A stretch of 10,023 bases of DNA from Nitrospinae bacterium CG22_combo_CG10-13_8_21_14_all_47_10 (GTDB lineage: Bacteria > Nitrospinota > Nitrospinia > Nitrospinales > VA-1): positions 435-10,457 of the forward strand of contig PCTK01000195.1 of the NCBI GenBank assembly GCA_002786505.1. Reading direction: 5' to 3'. Every line of letters begins with the position of its first letter. Position 1 is the first letter of the stretch. The translations under genes and the position numbers were made by a program. Positions 1 to 5,832 of the stretch are shown here, one piece after another. The notes beneath the pieces are model-generated. The model worked only from the letters and a program-made list of their open reading frames with translations, ran no database searches and had not been told where the DNA came from.

Positions 1-110
1 GGCCGGAATCCATCACAAAAAAAACAGTATTCCCCCTATATCCCGGCAAAAAGCAAATCGTTACTATTAGAAAGTTTTTATTCCAATTTCATCCTGTAGG
101 GGAGGAAGTA

Positions 111-566
111 ATGAAGAAAGCAATTTTGTTCGTAGCAGTAAGTGCATTTGTTGGGTTCACGGCACTGAGTGCCAGCGCCGATGACATGGTTCCGGGCGCT
201 AATTATCAGGGACAGGTTGATTCAAGTGTAATGGGTGTTGGACAAACCATGTTGCAAATGGGAGCTCAAGATCGGCTTTTGACCAACGCAACCAACCTGG
301 CTTCTGGCGCAGGGAAATCCCGAAACAGTGATGTTGGCGTACATCAGGATTACCAGTTCGGTTCTTCCCAGAGTGAGCAGTCCTGGAAACAGTGGAAATC
401 TATAGAAGACGCTGGAGGTGTTGTTGGCCTGGTCGTTGGAGACTGTCGTGGCGACAATTCTTCCGACGCGTACCGCAAGGCAATGAACCAGAGCCGCGAA
501 GGTTACATGGAAGAGAAACTGGTTTCTCAAGCTGATTGTCAAGTGGACCACCCGACCATCAAGTAA
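111..566 (+). CDS. Small secreted protein of unknown function
   Basis: I do not recognise this 151-residue protein. Residues 1-23 form a clear Sec signal peptide: MKK, a hydrophobic stretch (AILFVAVSAFVGFTALS), then a SASA-D cleavage site, so the mature protein of about 128 residues should be periplasmic or secreted. The mature part is polar and rich in Gly, Ser, Gln and Asn, and has no membrane segment. It has two cysteines (GDCRGD near residue 112 and ADCQVD near residue 142) that could form one disulfide. The ATG is well supported by GGGGAGG at 99-105, five bases upstream. The gene is followed by its own intrinsic terminator and seems monocistronic. I could not find a convincing promoter in 1-98. 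The reading frame, signal peptide, ribosome site and terminator make the gene itself secure; the function is unknown. Confidence 0.85.
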   Translation: MKKAILFVAVSAFVGFTALSASADDMVPGANYQGQVDSSVMGVGQTMLQMGAQDRLLTNATNLASGAGKSRNSDVGVHQDYQFGSSQSEQSWKQWKSIEDAGGVVGLVVGDCRGDNSSDAYRKAMNQSREGYMEEKLVSQADCQVDHPTIK

Positions 567-597
567 AGAAAAGATTAGTTTCAGCCTCACCTGAGGT

Positions 598-633
598 AAA
601 AAGCCGGTAGACTTGTTCTATCGGCTTTTTTTT
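598..633 (+). terminator. Intrinsic terminator of the secreted-protein gene
   Basis: Arms 598-610 (AAAAAGCCGGTAG) and 618-630 (CTATCGGCTTTTT) pair over 13 bp with one G-T wobble. The loop is 7 nt (ACTTGTT), and the T-run continues to 633. It sits 32 bp after the stop codon at 566. The A-run before the left arm also gives the other strand a T-run, so it could act in both directions, although no gene enters from the right on the minus strand. Confidence 0.85.
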
Positions 634-676
634 ATGCACACACCCGCCCTCAATAGAAACTGCCCAAGCGGAATTC

Positions 677-685
677 TGTTATAAT
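677..685 (+). promoter_or_regulatory. Extended -10 promoter for the DUF1566 gene
   Basis: TGTTATAAT is a perfect extended -10 (TGn plus consensus TATAAT at 680-685). No good -35 box lies 17 bp upstream, as is common when the TG extension is present. Transcription would begin near 692, giving a leader of about 27 nt to the ATG at 719. It lies just after the upstream terminator, so this gene has its own transcript. Confidence 0.55.
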
Positions 686-718
686 CCTTCTACAATATAA
701 ACTTATATGAGGTTAACC

Positions 719-1135
719 ATGTCCCGATTCACAGACAATGGAAACGATACCATCACGGATAACCAAACGGGCCTGACCTGGTTTAAGAAGGATTCACGGC
801 AGTTGACCGGAAAATGGATTCATCTGGAAAAAGCCATGAAGTTTGCCGAAGAAAAAAATGCGGAGAACTTTGGCGGGTTTAACGATTGGAGGGTTCCCAA
901 GCTGGAAGATGTGAAAACTATTTTTGATAAAAGTTTCAGCCAGCGTGATTTCGGGAATAATGAAATCCATATCCCCTCCGAATTCGAACCCAAAGGCGCG
1001 GACTGCACCTGGACGGACACCATCAATGGCGATCGAGCCATGATGTTCAGCCTGGTCAAAGGCCGCTCAAGCTGGATCAACAAGTTTGGGGAGGGCCCCT
1101 TTGCCGTCCGCCTTGTGCGCGGCGAAAGTGCCTGA
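719..1135 (+). CDS. DUF1566 / Lcl C-terminal domain protein
   Basis: This 138-residue protein is essentially one DUF1566 (Lcl C-terminal-like, PF07603) domain. Visible family signatures are RFTDNGNDTITDNQTGLTW at the N-terminus, a WxxLExAxxFAE-type helix, the GFNDWRVPKLEDV core, and an aromatic C-terminal strand ending in FAVRLVRG. Family members occur as surface or secreted modules and as single-domain proteins of unknown role. This one has no signal peptide or membrane segment, so as written it is cytoplasmic. An in-frame ATG lies at 707, but the ATG at 719 is preferred because GAGG at 709-712 is six bases upstream of it, while the 707 start has no ribosome site. The stop is one base from the end of the convergent TauE/SafE gene. 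Family assignment is fairly confident; the function is not known. Confidence 0.8.
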   Translation: MSRFTDNGNDTITDNQTGLTWFKKDSRQLTGKWIHLEKAMKFAEEKNAENFGGFNDWRVPKLEDVKTIFDKSFSQRDFGNNEIHIPSEFEPKGADCTWTDTINGDRAMMFSLVKGRSSWINKFGEGPFAVRLVRGESA

Positions 1136-1136
1136 C

Positions 1137-1502
1137 CTATCCTTTGGAACTGGTGAAGGAGCTGGCGAAAAGCCAGACCGCCGTGATCACCAAAAGCACC
1201 GAAAATATGCGTTTATAATTCTGGTCGGACAGGTGCTGTAACAGGTGAGGCCCGATTTGCGCCCCAATGGTACCCCCCAAAGCCAAAACCAGTCCGGTTT
1301 TAATATCAATATTTCCCAGTCTGTAATGCGCCAGAATAGAAGATATCGCTACCATTAAAATAAAAACAAAAGACGTGCCCACCGCCAGTTTGGTCTCCCG
1401 ACCCAGAAAAATCAGTAGAGGCACCACCAGGAATCCCCCACCCAGTCCGGATCCCGAAGAAAGAATACCTATAACGATTCCCATCAATGCCAATGTGATC
1501 AA
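1137..1502 (-). CDS. Half-length TauE/SafE (TSUP) family permease
   Basis: This inner-membrane protein of about 121 residues belongs to the TauE/SafE (TSUP, PF01925) family, whose members export sulfite, sulfoacetate or related anions. It contains one family repeat: GxxIGxxSSGSGLGGGFLVVPLL, then AVGTSFVF, then HYRLGNIDIKTGLVLALGGTIGAQIG, then a last hydrophobic segment (FSVLLVITAVWLFASS). Usual members are about 250 residues with two such repeats, so this one must dimerise to form a full unit; stand-alone half units are known in the family. The likely start is TTG at 1502: GGAGG (complement 1513-1509) lies six bases upstream, and the TTG overlaps the symporter stop as TTGA, which suggests translational coupling. 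A longer open frame to 1610 is only the symporter's coding region read in another frame. The substrate is not determined. Confidence 0.8.
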   Translation of the reverse strand: MITLALMGIVIGILSSGSGLGGGFLVVPLLIFLGRETKLAVGTSFVFILMVAISSILAHYRLGNIDIKTGLVLALGGTIGAQIGPHLLQHLSDQNYKRIFSVLLVITAVWLFASSFTSSKG

Positions 1503-2731
1503 GTCCTTCCTCCTCTCTCTACCCACTTTTCTTCTAAAAAATCTACCACTGCGGCGCCAATGGAGTCTCCCCAGACATTGACAGTAGTGCGACAGCGGTC
1601 CAGGAACCAATCAATCGAAAGAAGCATGCCAATCCCCTCCAGAGGAAGCCCCACAGACTGGAGCACCATCACCATGGTGACCAGTCCGGCTTCCGGAATT
1701 CCCGCCGCACCAACGGCGGCAAGTGTTGCTGTAAGAAATACGATCATCTGCTCCCCAAACCCCAGATGGATTCCCAACATTTGCGCGATGAACAAAGCCG
1801 CCACCGATTCATAAAGAGCCGTGCCGTCCATGTTCACCGTAGCGCCCAGGGGAAGGACAAAAAGAGCGGATTTCCTGGAAACCTGATTATATTCCTCAGC
1901 GCACTCAATGGTGACCGGCAAGGTAGCAGAACTGCTCGCCGTTGAAAAAGCCGTTGTCAGCGCTTCCGCAACGTTTTTAAAATAATTGAAAGGGTTCCTC
2001 CTGGTGGTCACATAAAGAATTGTCGGCAACACCACAAGCCCGTGAATCATGAGCGCAGAAATAACAGTTCCCGCATATTTCGCGACTTTAGCCAACTCTG
2101 CCAGAAACAGGTCCCCTCCCCCAGCGGCACCCAGTTTGGATGCTATCAACGCGAAAACCCCGACTGGGGCAAAATACATCAGCAAATGGACGATCTTCAT
2201 AATCGCGGAGTTGATCGTATCAAAAAATTCGATCGCTCTTTTGCCCGGCTCCCCGAGCGTGGTTAAAACCCCACCGAAAACCAGTGAAAACACAATGAGG
2301 GGAAGAATGTCCATGTTCACCATCGACTGCACCAGATTAGGCGAAATAAAAGTTTTTAGAATGTCAGTAATGCCGACTGCTTCTTTTCCCGCGACTTTTT
2401 CCGGAACTTGTTCCACCGTCATCTCAACCGCAACTCCCGGTTCGATGATGTTGACCATCACTAATCCTATCCCCACCGCTATGCAAGTGGTGGTTATAAA
2501 ATAAACGAGTGCGATCAGCCCAGTTTTGCCCACCTTCCTGACATCCCCCAGACCCGCAATGCCAACAATCATTGAGGAAATGATTAAGGGAACTACCAGC
2601 ATTTTAAGAGCATCCAAAAACATTTCGCCAACCCAACCCACGGCCAACATCGTACTTCCATACATCCACCCTGAAAAAATCCCCAGAACGATGCCAGCAA
2701 TCATCATGTATAAAAGGCCGTTATGCTTCAT
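1499..2731 (-). CDS. Dicarboxylate/amino acid:cation symporter (SLC1/DAACS family)
   Basis: This 410-residue inner-membrane transporter belongs to the GltP/DctA/EAAT family (PF00375), which takes up acidic amino acids or C4-dicarboxylates with Na+ or H+. Family landmarks are in order: the HP1 hairpin serines and TLP (266-272, SSSATLP), the TM7 cation motif N300-MDGT, the HP2 tip GIPEAG (344-349), and TM8 with D374, D378, R381, T382, N385 and D389 in DWFLDRCRTTVNVWGD. By family knowledge, Asp at 378 and Thr at 382 match the amino-group-binding Asp394 and Thr398 of GltPh. DctA lacks these, so I infer an acidic amino acid or close analogue rather than succinate. The ATG at 2731 has AGGTGA just upstream and is preferred to an in-frame GTG at 2740, which has none. 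It is the first gene of an operon with the half TauE/SafE permease and is divergent from citrate synthase. Confidence 0.9.
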   Translation of the reverse strand: MKHNGLLYMMIAGIVLGIFSGWMYGSTMLAVGWVGEMFLDALKMLVVPLIISSMIVGIAGLGDVRKVGKTGLIALVYFITTTCIAVGIGLVMVNIIEPGVAVEMTVEQVPEKVAGKEAVGITDILKTFISPNLVQSMVNMDILPLIVFSLVFGGVLTTLGEPGKRAIEFFDTINSAIMKIVHLLMYFAPVGVFALIASKLGAAGGGDLFLAELAKVAKYAGTVISALMIHGLVVLPTILYVTTRRNPFNYFKNVAEALTTAFSTASSSATLPVTIECAEEYNQVSRKSALFVLPLGATVNMDGTALYESVAALFIAQMLGIHLGFGEQMIVFLTATLAAVGAAGIPEAGLVTMVMVLQSVGLPLEGIGMLLSIDWFLDRCRTTVNVWGDSIGAAVVDFLEEKWVERGGRT

Positions 2732-2755
2732 CAAACTCACCTAAGAAACAAATTC

Positions 2756-2784
2756 CTGCCAAACGGATAAACAGGGTTTATAAT
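2756..2784 (+). promoter_or_regulatory. Candidate sigma70-type promoter for citrate synthase
   Basis: CTGCCA (2756-2761, 4/6 to the -35 consensus), a 17 bp spacer and a perfect TATAAT (2779-2784) lie upstream of gltA. The expected start near 2791 leaves a leader of about 65 nt before the ATG at 2856. The spacing and perfect -10 make it a good candidate. Confidence 0.5.
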
Positions 2785-2791
2785 ACAGGGT
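2771..2791. repeat. Direct repeat ACAGGGT flanking a -10 box
   Basis: ACAGGGT occurs at 2771-2777 and again at 2785-2791, 14 bp start to start. The TATAAT of the gltA promoter lies exactly between the copies. Bases before each copy are also similar (ATAA and TAAT). It could be an operator shared by the divergent symporter and gltA genes, or chance. Confidence 0.4.
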
Positions 2792-2807
2792 AATAACGAC
2801 TTTGCAA
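2780..2807 (-). promoter_or_regulatory. Candidate promoter for the symporter operon
   Basis: On the minus strand, TTGCAA (complement 2807-2802, 4/6 to the -35 consensus) is followed after 16 bp by TATTAT (complement 2785-2780, 5/6 to the -10). Transcription would start near 2773, about 40 nt before the ATG at 2731. It overlaps the candidate gltA promoter on the other strand, so the two would probably interfere with each other. Based on motif match only. Confidence 0.35.
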
Positions 2808-2855
2808 TTCCTAACCCATCGAACATTCAGAGCCGATATAAAGCGGAGGAAAACC

Positions 2856-4148
2856 ATGACGGAAACAGTCAAACTGACCTATCAGGGAAAAACTTATGAG
2901 TTTCCGGTTCTGGAAGGAGCCTGCGGAGAAAAGGCTGTGGACATCTCCACTCTGAGAAATACAACGGGACTGATCACTCTTGATCCTGGATTCATGAGCA
3001 CCGGCTCCTGCCAGAGCCAGATCACCTACCTGGATGGTGAAAAAGGGATTCTGCTGTACAGGGGTTACCCTATAGAACAAGTCGCCGAAAAAAGCTCCTT
3101 TCTGGAAACATCTTACCTTCTCATTTATGGTGAGCTCCCAACCCAGGAGCAACTCGACGAATTCAAATACCACGTGACACACCACTCCATGGTCCATGAA
3201 TCCATTAAGAACCTCTATGATGGGTTTCCCAATAATCCGCATCCAATGGCAGTGTGCAGTGCAGTCGTCGGTTCTCTGGCAACATTCTATCAAAACGAAT
3301 TGGATGTCAGAAATGAGCGTGAGGTGGAAATCACTATTCACAGGTTGATGGCAAAACTTCCGACCATCGCGGCATATAGTTACAAAAAATCTATTGGGCA
3401 ACCCTTTCAATATCCCGATAACACCCTGAGCTATTCCGCAAACTTTTTGAAAATGATGTTTTGTGTTCCTTGCGAACCCTACGAAATTGATGAGGATGCG
3501 GCCAAAGTTCTGGATGTTCTATTGATTTTACACGCAGACCACGAACAGAACTGTTCCACCAGCACCGTCCGCCTGGTCGGGAGTTCGATGTGCAACCTGT
3601 TTGCCTCGGTATCATCCGCTATTTACGCCTTATGGGGCCCGCTCCATGGAGGCGCCAATCAGGCCGTTATTGAAATGCTTCAAATTATCCATGAAGATGG
3701 AAGAGACGTTAAAAAATATGTTCAAAAAGCAAAAGATCACAACGACTCTTTCAGGTTGATGGGATTCGGGCACAGGGTTTATAAGAACTTTGACCCGCGT
3801 AGCCGGATCATCAAAAAACTGGCGCACAAAGTTCTTGATAAAAAACCCAACCGTGAACCACTTCTTGAAATCGCTTTAGAGTTGGAAGAGATCGCCATCA
3901 ACGATGCTTACTTCATCGAAAAAAAACTTTATCCCAATGTGGATTTTTATTCAGGCCTGATTTATAAAGCTTTGAACATTCCTGAAAATATGTTTCCCGT
4001 AATGTTCGCAATGGGCCGTTTACCAGGGTGGATCGCCCAGTGGAAAGAGCTACAAGAGGACAAACAGTTTAAAATTGGCCGTCCGCGACAGGTCTATATG
4101 GGAGCTACTAATAGAGATTATGTTCCGATGGGGAAAAGGCAGGGATAA
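2856..4148 (+). CDS. gltA: Citrate synthase, hexameric type II
   Basis: This enzyme condenses acetyl-CoA with oxaloacetate to give citrate at the entry of the TCA cycle, in the cytoplasm. The 430-residue product is close to E. coli GltA (427) and aligns with almost the same numbering. The catalytic triad is H264 (GPLHGG), H306 (MGFGHRVYKNFDPR) and D363 (NVDFYSG). H226/H229 (HADHEQN) and the arginines R388, R409 and R411 (MGR and RPRQVY) match substrate-binding positions. Residues known to form the NADH inhibitory site of the E. coli enzyme are present: H110, M112, Y145, R163, K167 and C206. Allosteric inhibition by NADH is therefore plausible (inference). The ATG at 2856 has GGAGG six bases upstream; an in-frame extension back to 2802 has no ribosome site and no family similarity. 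The gene appears monocistronic and converges on clpS. Confidence 0.97.
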   Translation: MTETVKLTYQGKTYEFPVLEGACGEKAVDISTLRNTTGLITLDPGFMSTGSCQSQITYLDGEKGILLYRGYPIEQVAEKSSFLETSYLLIYGELPTQEQLDEFKYHVTHHSMVHESIKNLYDGFPNNPHPMAVCSAVVGSLATFYQNELDVRNEREVEITIHRLMAKLPTIAAYSYKKSIGQPFQYPDNTLSYSANFLKMMFCVPCEPYEIDEDAAKVLDVLLILHADHEQNCSTSTVRLVGSSMCNLFASVSSAIYALWGPLHGGANQAVIEMLQIIHEDGRDVKKYVQKAKDHNDSFRLMGFGHRVYKNFDPRSRIIKKLAHKVLDKKPNREPLLEIALELEEIAINDAYFIEKKLYPNVDFYSGLIYKALNIPENMFPVMFAMGRLPGWIAQWKELQEDKQFKIGRPRQVYMGATNRDYVPMGKRQG

Positions 4149-4162
4149 GACACTACGTCTTA
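4146..4162. repeat. Small inverted repeat between gltA and clpS ends
   Basis: TAAGAC (4146-4151) and GTCTTA (4157-4162) are a 6 bp inverted repeat with a 5 nt loop, starting in the gltA stop codon. It fills most of the 18 nt gap between the two convergent stops. There is no T-run on either strand, so it is at best a weak bidirectional 3'-end structure. Confidence 0.4.
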
Positions 4163-4166
4163 ATAA

Positions 4167-4487
4167 TCAAGCCGGCTCAATAGTGCAGGTAAAGGGAAAC
4201 TCTTCCATCGCCGCGGCCATATGCACCTGCTCAACTTTAAACTCCGCTTGTTCCAGAGGCAGGGTGGCAACATGGCCGGCGCCTTGAAAATGAATTTCAT
4301 ACATCAACTTTTCTGCGGTCGAGTAATCTTTACTGAACAATTTGATCAGGACCCGAATGACAAATTCCATAGTCGTGACGTTATCATCCCACATTATAAT
4401 TTTATATAGCGGAAGATAGCCCTGACGGGTTTTACCCTCAGATTCTTCGGTAATTTCCGGCGAAAAAGGTAATGTTTCTACTGGCAT
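4167..4487 (-). CDS. clpS: ATP-dependent Clp protease adaptor ClpS
   Basis: ClpS binds proteins with destabilising N-terminal residues (N-degrons) and delivers them to the ClpAP protease. The product is 106 residues, the same length as E. coli ClpS, and the core aligns without gaps: YKIIMWDDNVTTMEFV (28-43), an EKLMYEIHFQGAG helix, then EFKVEQVHMAAA and the C-terminal strand FTCTIE. Pocket residues T38, M40, M62 and H66 are kept. The amino-group-binding positions N34, D35, D36 of E. coli read D34, D35, N36 here, an apparent swap. The N-terminal 22 residues are the usual variable, acidic extension. No clpA gene lies in the window. The ATG at 4487 lacks a clear Shine-Dalgarno site, and a GC hairpin lies 12 bases upstream. 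The family assignment is firm; the start is slightly less sure. Confidence 0.9.
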   Translation of the reverse strand: MPVETLPFSPEITEESEGKTRQGYLPLYKIIMWDDNVTTMEFVIRVLIKLFSKDYSTAEKLMYEIHFQGAGHVATLPLEQAEFKVEQVHMAAAMEEFPFTCTIEPA

Positions 4488-4499
4488 AGCTACGAATTT

Positions 4500-4512
4500 G
4501 CCCCGAAGGGGC
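4500..4512. repeat. GC-rich hairpin in the clpS leader
   Basis: GCCCC and GGGGC flank a 3 nt centre (4500-4512), making a compact 5 bp GC hairpin 12 nt upstream of the clpS ATG. On the clpS transcript the G-run would be in the stem. No T-run follows on either strand, so it is not an intrinsic terminator. It may affect clpS translation; this is inference. Confidence 0.4.
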
Positions 4513-4519
4513 CAATGGG

Positions 4520-4550
4520 TTGAAAAACTAGTTATTTATAATATTAAAAT
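4520..4550 (+). promoter_or_regulatory. AT-rich promoter region for the DUF3108 gene
   Basis: The 109 bp between divergent clpS and the DUF3108 gene is very AT-rich from about 4520 on. It has TTGAAA at 4520-4525, a perfect TATAAT at 4537-4542 (but with a poor -35 at the right distance), and TAAAAT at 4545-4550. No single pair has both good boxes and a 17 bp gap, so the exact promoter is uncertain. Similar AT-rich boxes exist on the minus strand for clpS. Confidence 0.35.
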
Positions 4551-4596
4551 AATATCTGAAAAAAAACAATTTTTTTCATTTTTTCGTCATAAAACC

Positions 4597-5502
4597 ATGC
4601 GTTTAAAGGGCCGACCACTTCGTTTCCTGCTGAGGGCTTCCATTTTCGGCCTGATATTCTTCTCCATCCCCTCCCACGCCCTGGATACAAAATCCCACGA
4701 ACCGACAAACCTGGGCCAATACGAAAACTTCGTTCCGGAAGGGAAAATAACCCGGTTTTCCGGAGAGACCCTTTATTACGACATCAGTTTCCTGTGGTTT
4801 AAAAACGCCGCCTCCGCCAAAGTGCGATTTTTTGAGGAGGACGGAAAGTATTTTTCAGAACTGGAAGCCAGCACCAAAGGTTTTGTCGGCTTTTTCACCG
4901 CATACCGCAAACACTTTTATAAAACGGAATTTGAAATTATTGATAACGGAAAAAAACTCCGGCCCAAAACCTTCATGCGCCAGGTCACCATTGCCAGTAA
5001 TTCCGAGAGCACCCTGCATAAATTTGATTATTCAAAACGACTGCACACCTGGGAAAAGTTCCTGAACGGTGAAACAGTTGAAACCGGGCAGGAAAATCTT
5101 CCCGAGGAGGGTGCTTTCAACGATATACTCACCGCATTTTACAATATTCGAAATGGAGCTTACGGCAAGCTGGAAAAGGGAAAGAAGTTCGCCATCCGAA
5201 CCATCCCGGAAAAAGGACATGATGAAATCTCCGTCCACATCTTGCCGGAAACGGATCAGGAACGGATTAGAATCGAAGACGGGCGGGAAAAACGCGACGA
5301 TTTACTGCTCAATGCTATCGTACCAAAAGAAATTTTCAAGACCAAAACCGGAAAAATAACTTTCTGGTCCTCCATGCACTTCATCCCGATTGAGACCACT
5401 ATCAAGGATTATATTTTGCTGGGCGATCTGCACGCCCGTTTCACCCACAGAGAAGTTCAAGACTGTAGCGGGTGTGGTATTACACATCAAAAGCTGGAAT
5501 AG
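4597..5502 (+). CDS. Exported DUF3108 domain protein
   Basis: This 301-residue protein matches the DUF3108 family (PF11306) of Gram-negative envelope proteins of unknown function. The match covers GETLYYDISFLWFKNAASA near residue 50, followed by alternating strands, and a C-terminal part with IPIETTIKDYILLGDLHARF. Residues 1-28 are a signal peptide: MRLKGRPLR, a hydrophobic core, then SHA before the cut. The mature protein should be periplasmic. Two close cysteines end the chain (DCSGCGI). The start at 4597 was chosen because it gives a correct signal peptide; the open frame extends back to a TTG at 4498, but that would put 33 extra residues in front. Neither start has a Shine-Dalgarno site, which is unlike most genes here. 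The last 23 bases overlap the end of the convergent gene at 5480-5824. Confidence 0.82.
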   Translation: MRLKGRPLRFLLRASIFGLIFFSIPSHALDTKSHEPTNLGQYENFVPEGKITRFSGETLYYDISFLWFKNAASAKVRFFEEDGKYFSELEASTKGFVGFFTAYRKHFYKTEFEIIDNGKKLRPKTFMRQVTIASNSESTLHKFDYSKRLHTWEKFLNGETVETGQENLPEEGAFNDILTAFYNIRNGAYGKLEKGKKFAIRTIPEKGHDEISVHILPETDQERIRIEDGREKRDDLLLNAIVPKEIFKTKTGKITFWSSMHFIPIETTIKDYILLGDLHARFTHREVQDCSGCGITHQKLE

Positions 5503-5824
5503 GTGGGTCCTGCCAAATATTCACTTCTGTCGCCTTATCCAAAGTGACTGCCCCAAACTGGATTGTATAGGGTTTCTCATTTTCGCAATCGTACTCGATG
5601 GAAATTCTTTCAATCTCCCACTTTCCCGACTCTGGTCCAACCAGGGTTAAACTGTGGGCAAAGCTGTTCACCTCAAAGTCACCCTCAAAAATTTTCCCGG
5701 ATTCCGCAGATCCCGAAACATTCTTAAATTCCATTTTATGGTTATTGAAATTGAAGTAGACGGGTTCAGACATACCCTGTTCCCCGGTTTGCACTTTTAC
5801 TTTAAACGTATTAACTTTCGGCAT
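5480..5824 (-). CDS. Unknown 114-residue protein in the Nfu operon
   Basis: I do not recognise this protein. It has 114 residues with no signal peptide or membrane segment, so it is probably cytoplasmic. It has a single cysteine (EYDCENE). The sequence is rich in alternating polar/hydrophobic stretches (VYFNFNNHKMEFKNV, GDFEVNSFAHSLTLV, WEIERISIEY, YTIQFGAVTL), which suggests an all-beta fold. Its ATG at 5824 has GAGG six bases upstream. That site overlaps the TGA of the upstream Nfu gene, with 8 nt between the two genes, so translation is probably coupled and a role linked to Fe-S scaffold function is possible (inference from context). A terminator-like hairpin in the end of the Nfu gene may lower its expression. 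The gene overlaps the 3' end of the DUF3108 gene on the other strand by 23 bases. Confidence 0.75.
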   Translation of the reverse strand: MPKVNTFKVKVQTGEQGMSEPVYFNFNNHKMEFKNVSGSAESGKIFEGDFEVNSFAHSLTLVGPESGKWEIERISIEYDCENEKPYTIQFGAVTLDKATEVNIWQDPPIPAFDV

Positions 5825-5832
5825 CCTTCACC

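Noticed and set aside
1..110. Promoter or terminator in the first 110 bases
   Set aside because: There are A-runs and T-rich patches, and short GCCGG/CCGGC and GGAAT/ATTCC repeats, but no box pair or stem plus T-run good enough to report; only the ribosome site at 99-105 is clear.
1503..1610. N-terminal extension of the TauE/SafE protein to 1610
   Set aside because: The extension is the symporter's 3' coding region in another frame, is basic and not membrane-like, while TTG at 1502 has GGAGG at ideal spacing.
2811..3410. Long open frame (199 codons) on the minus strand within gltA
   Set aside because: It lies fully opposite citrate synthase, whose motifs are complete. The translated product has no family signature and no ribosome site, so it is a shadow.
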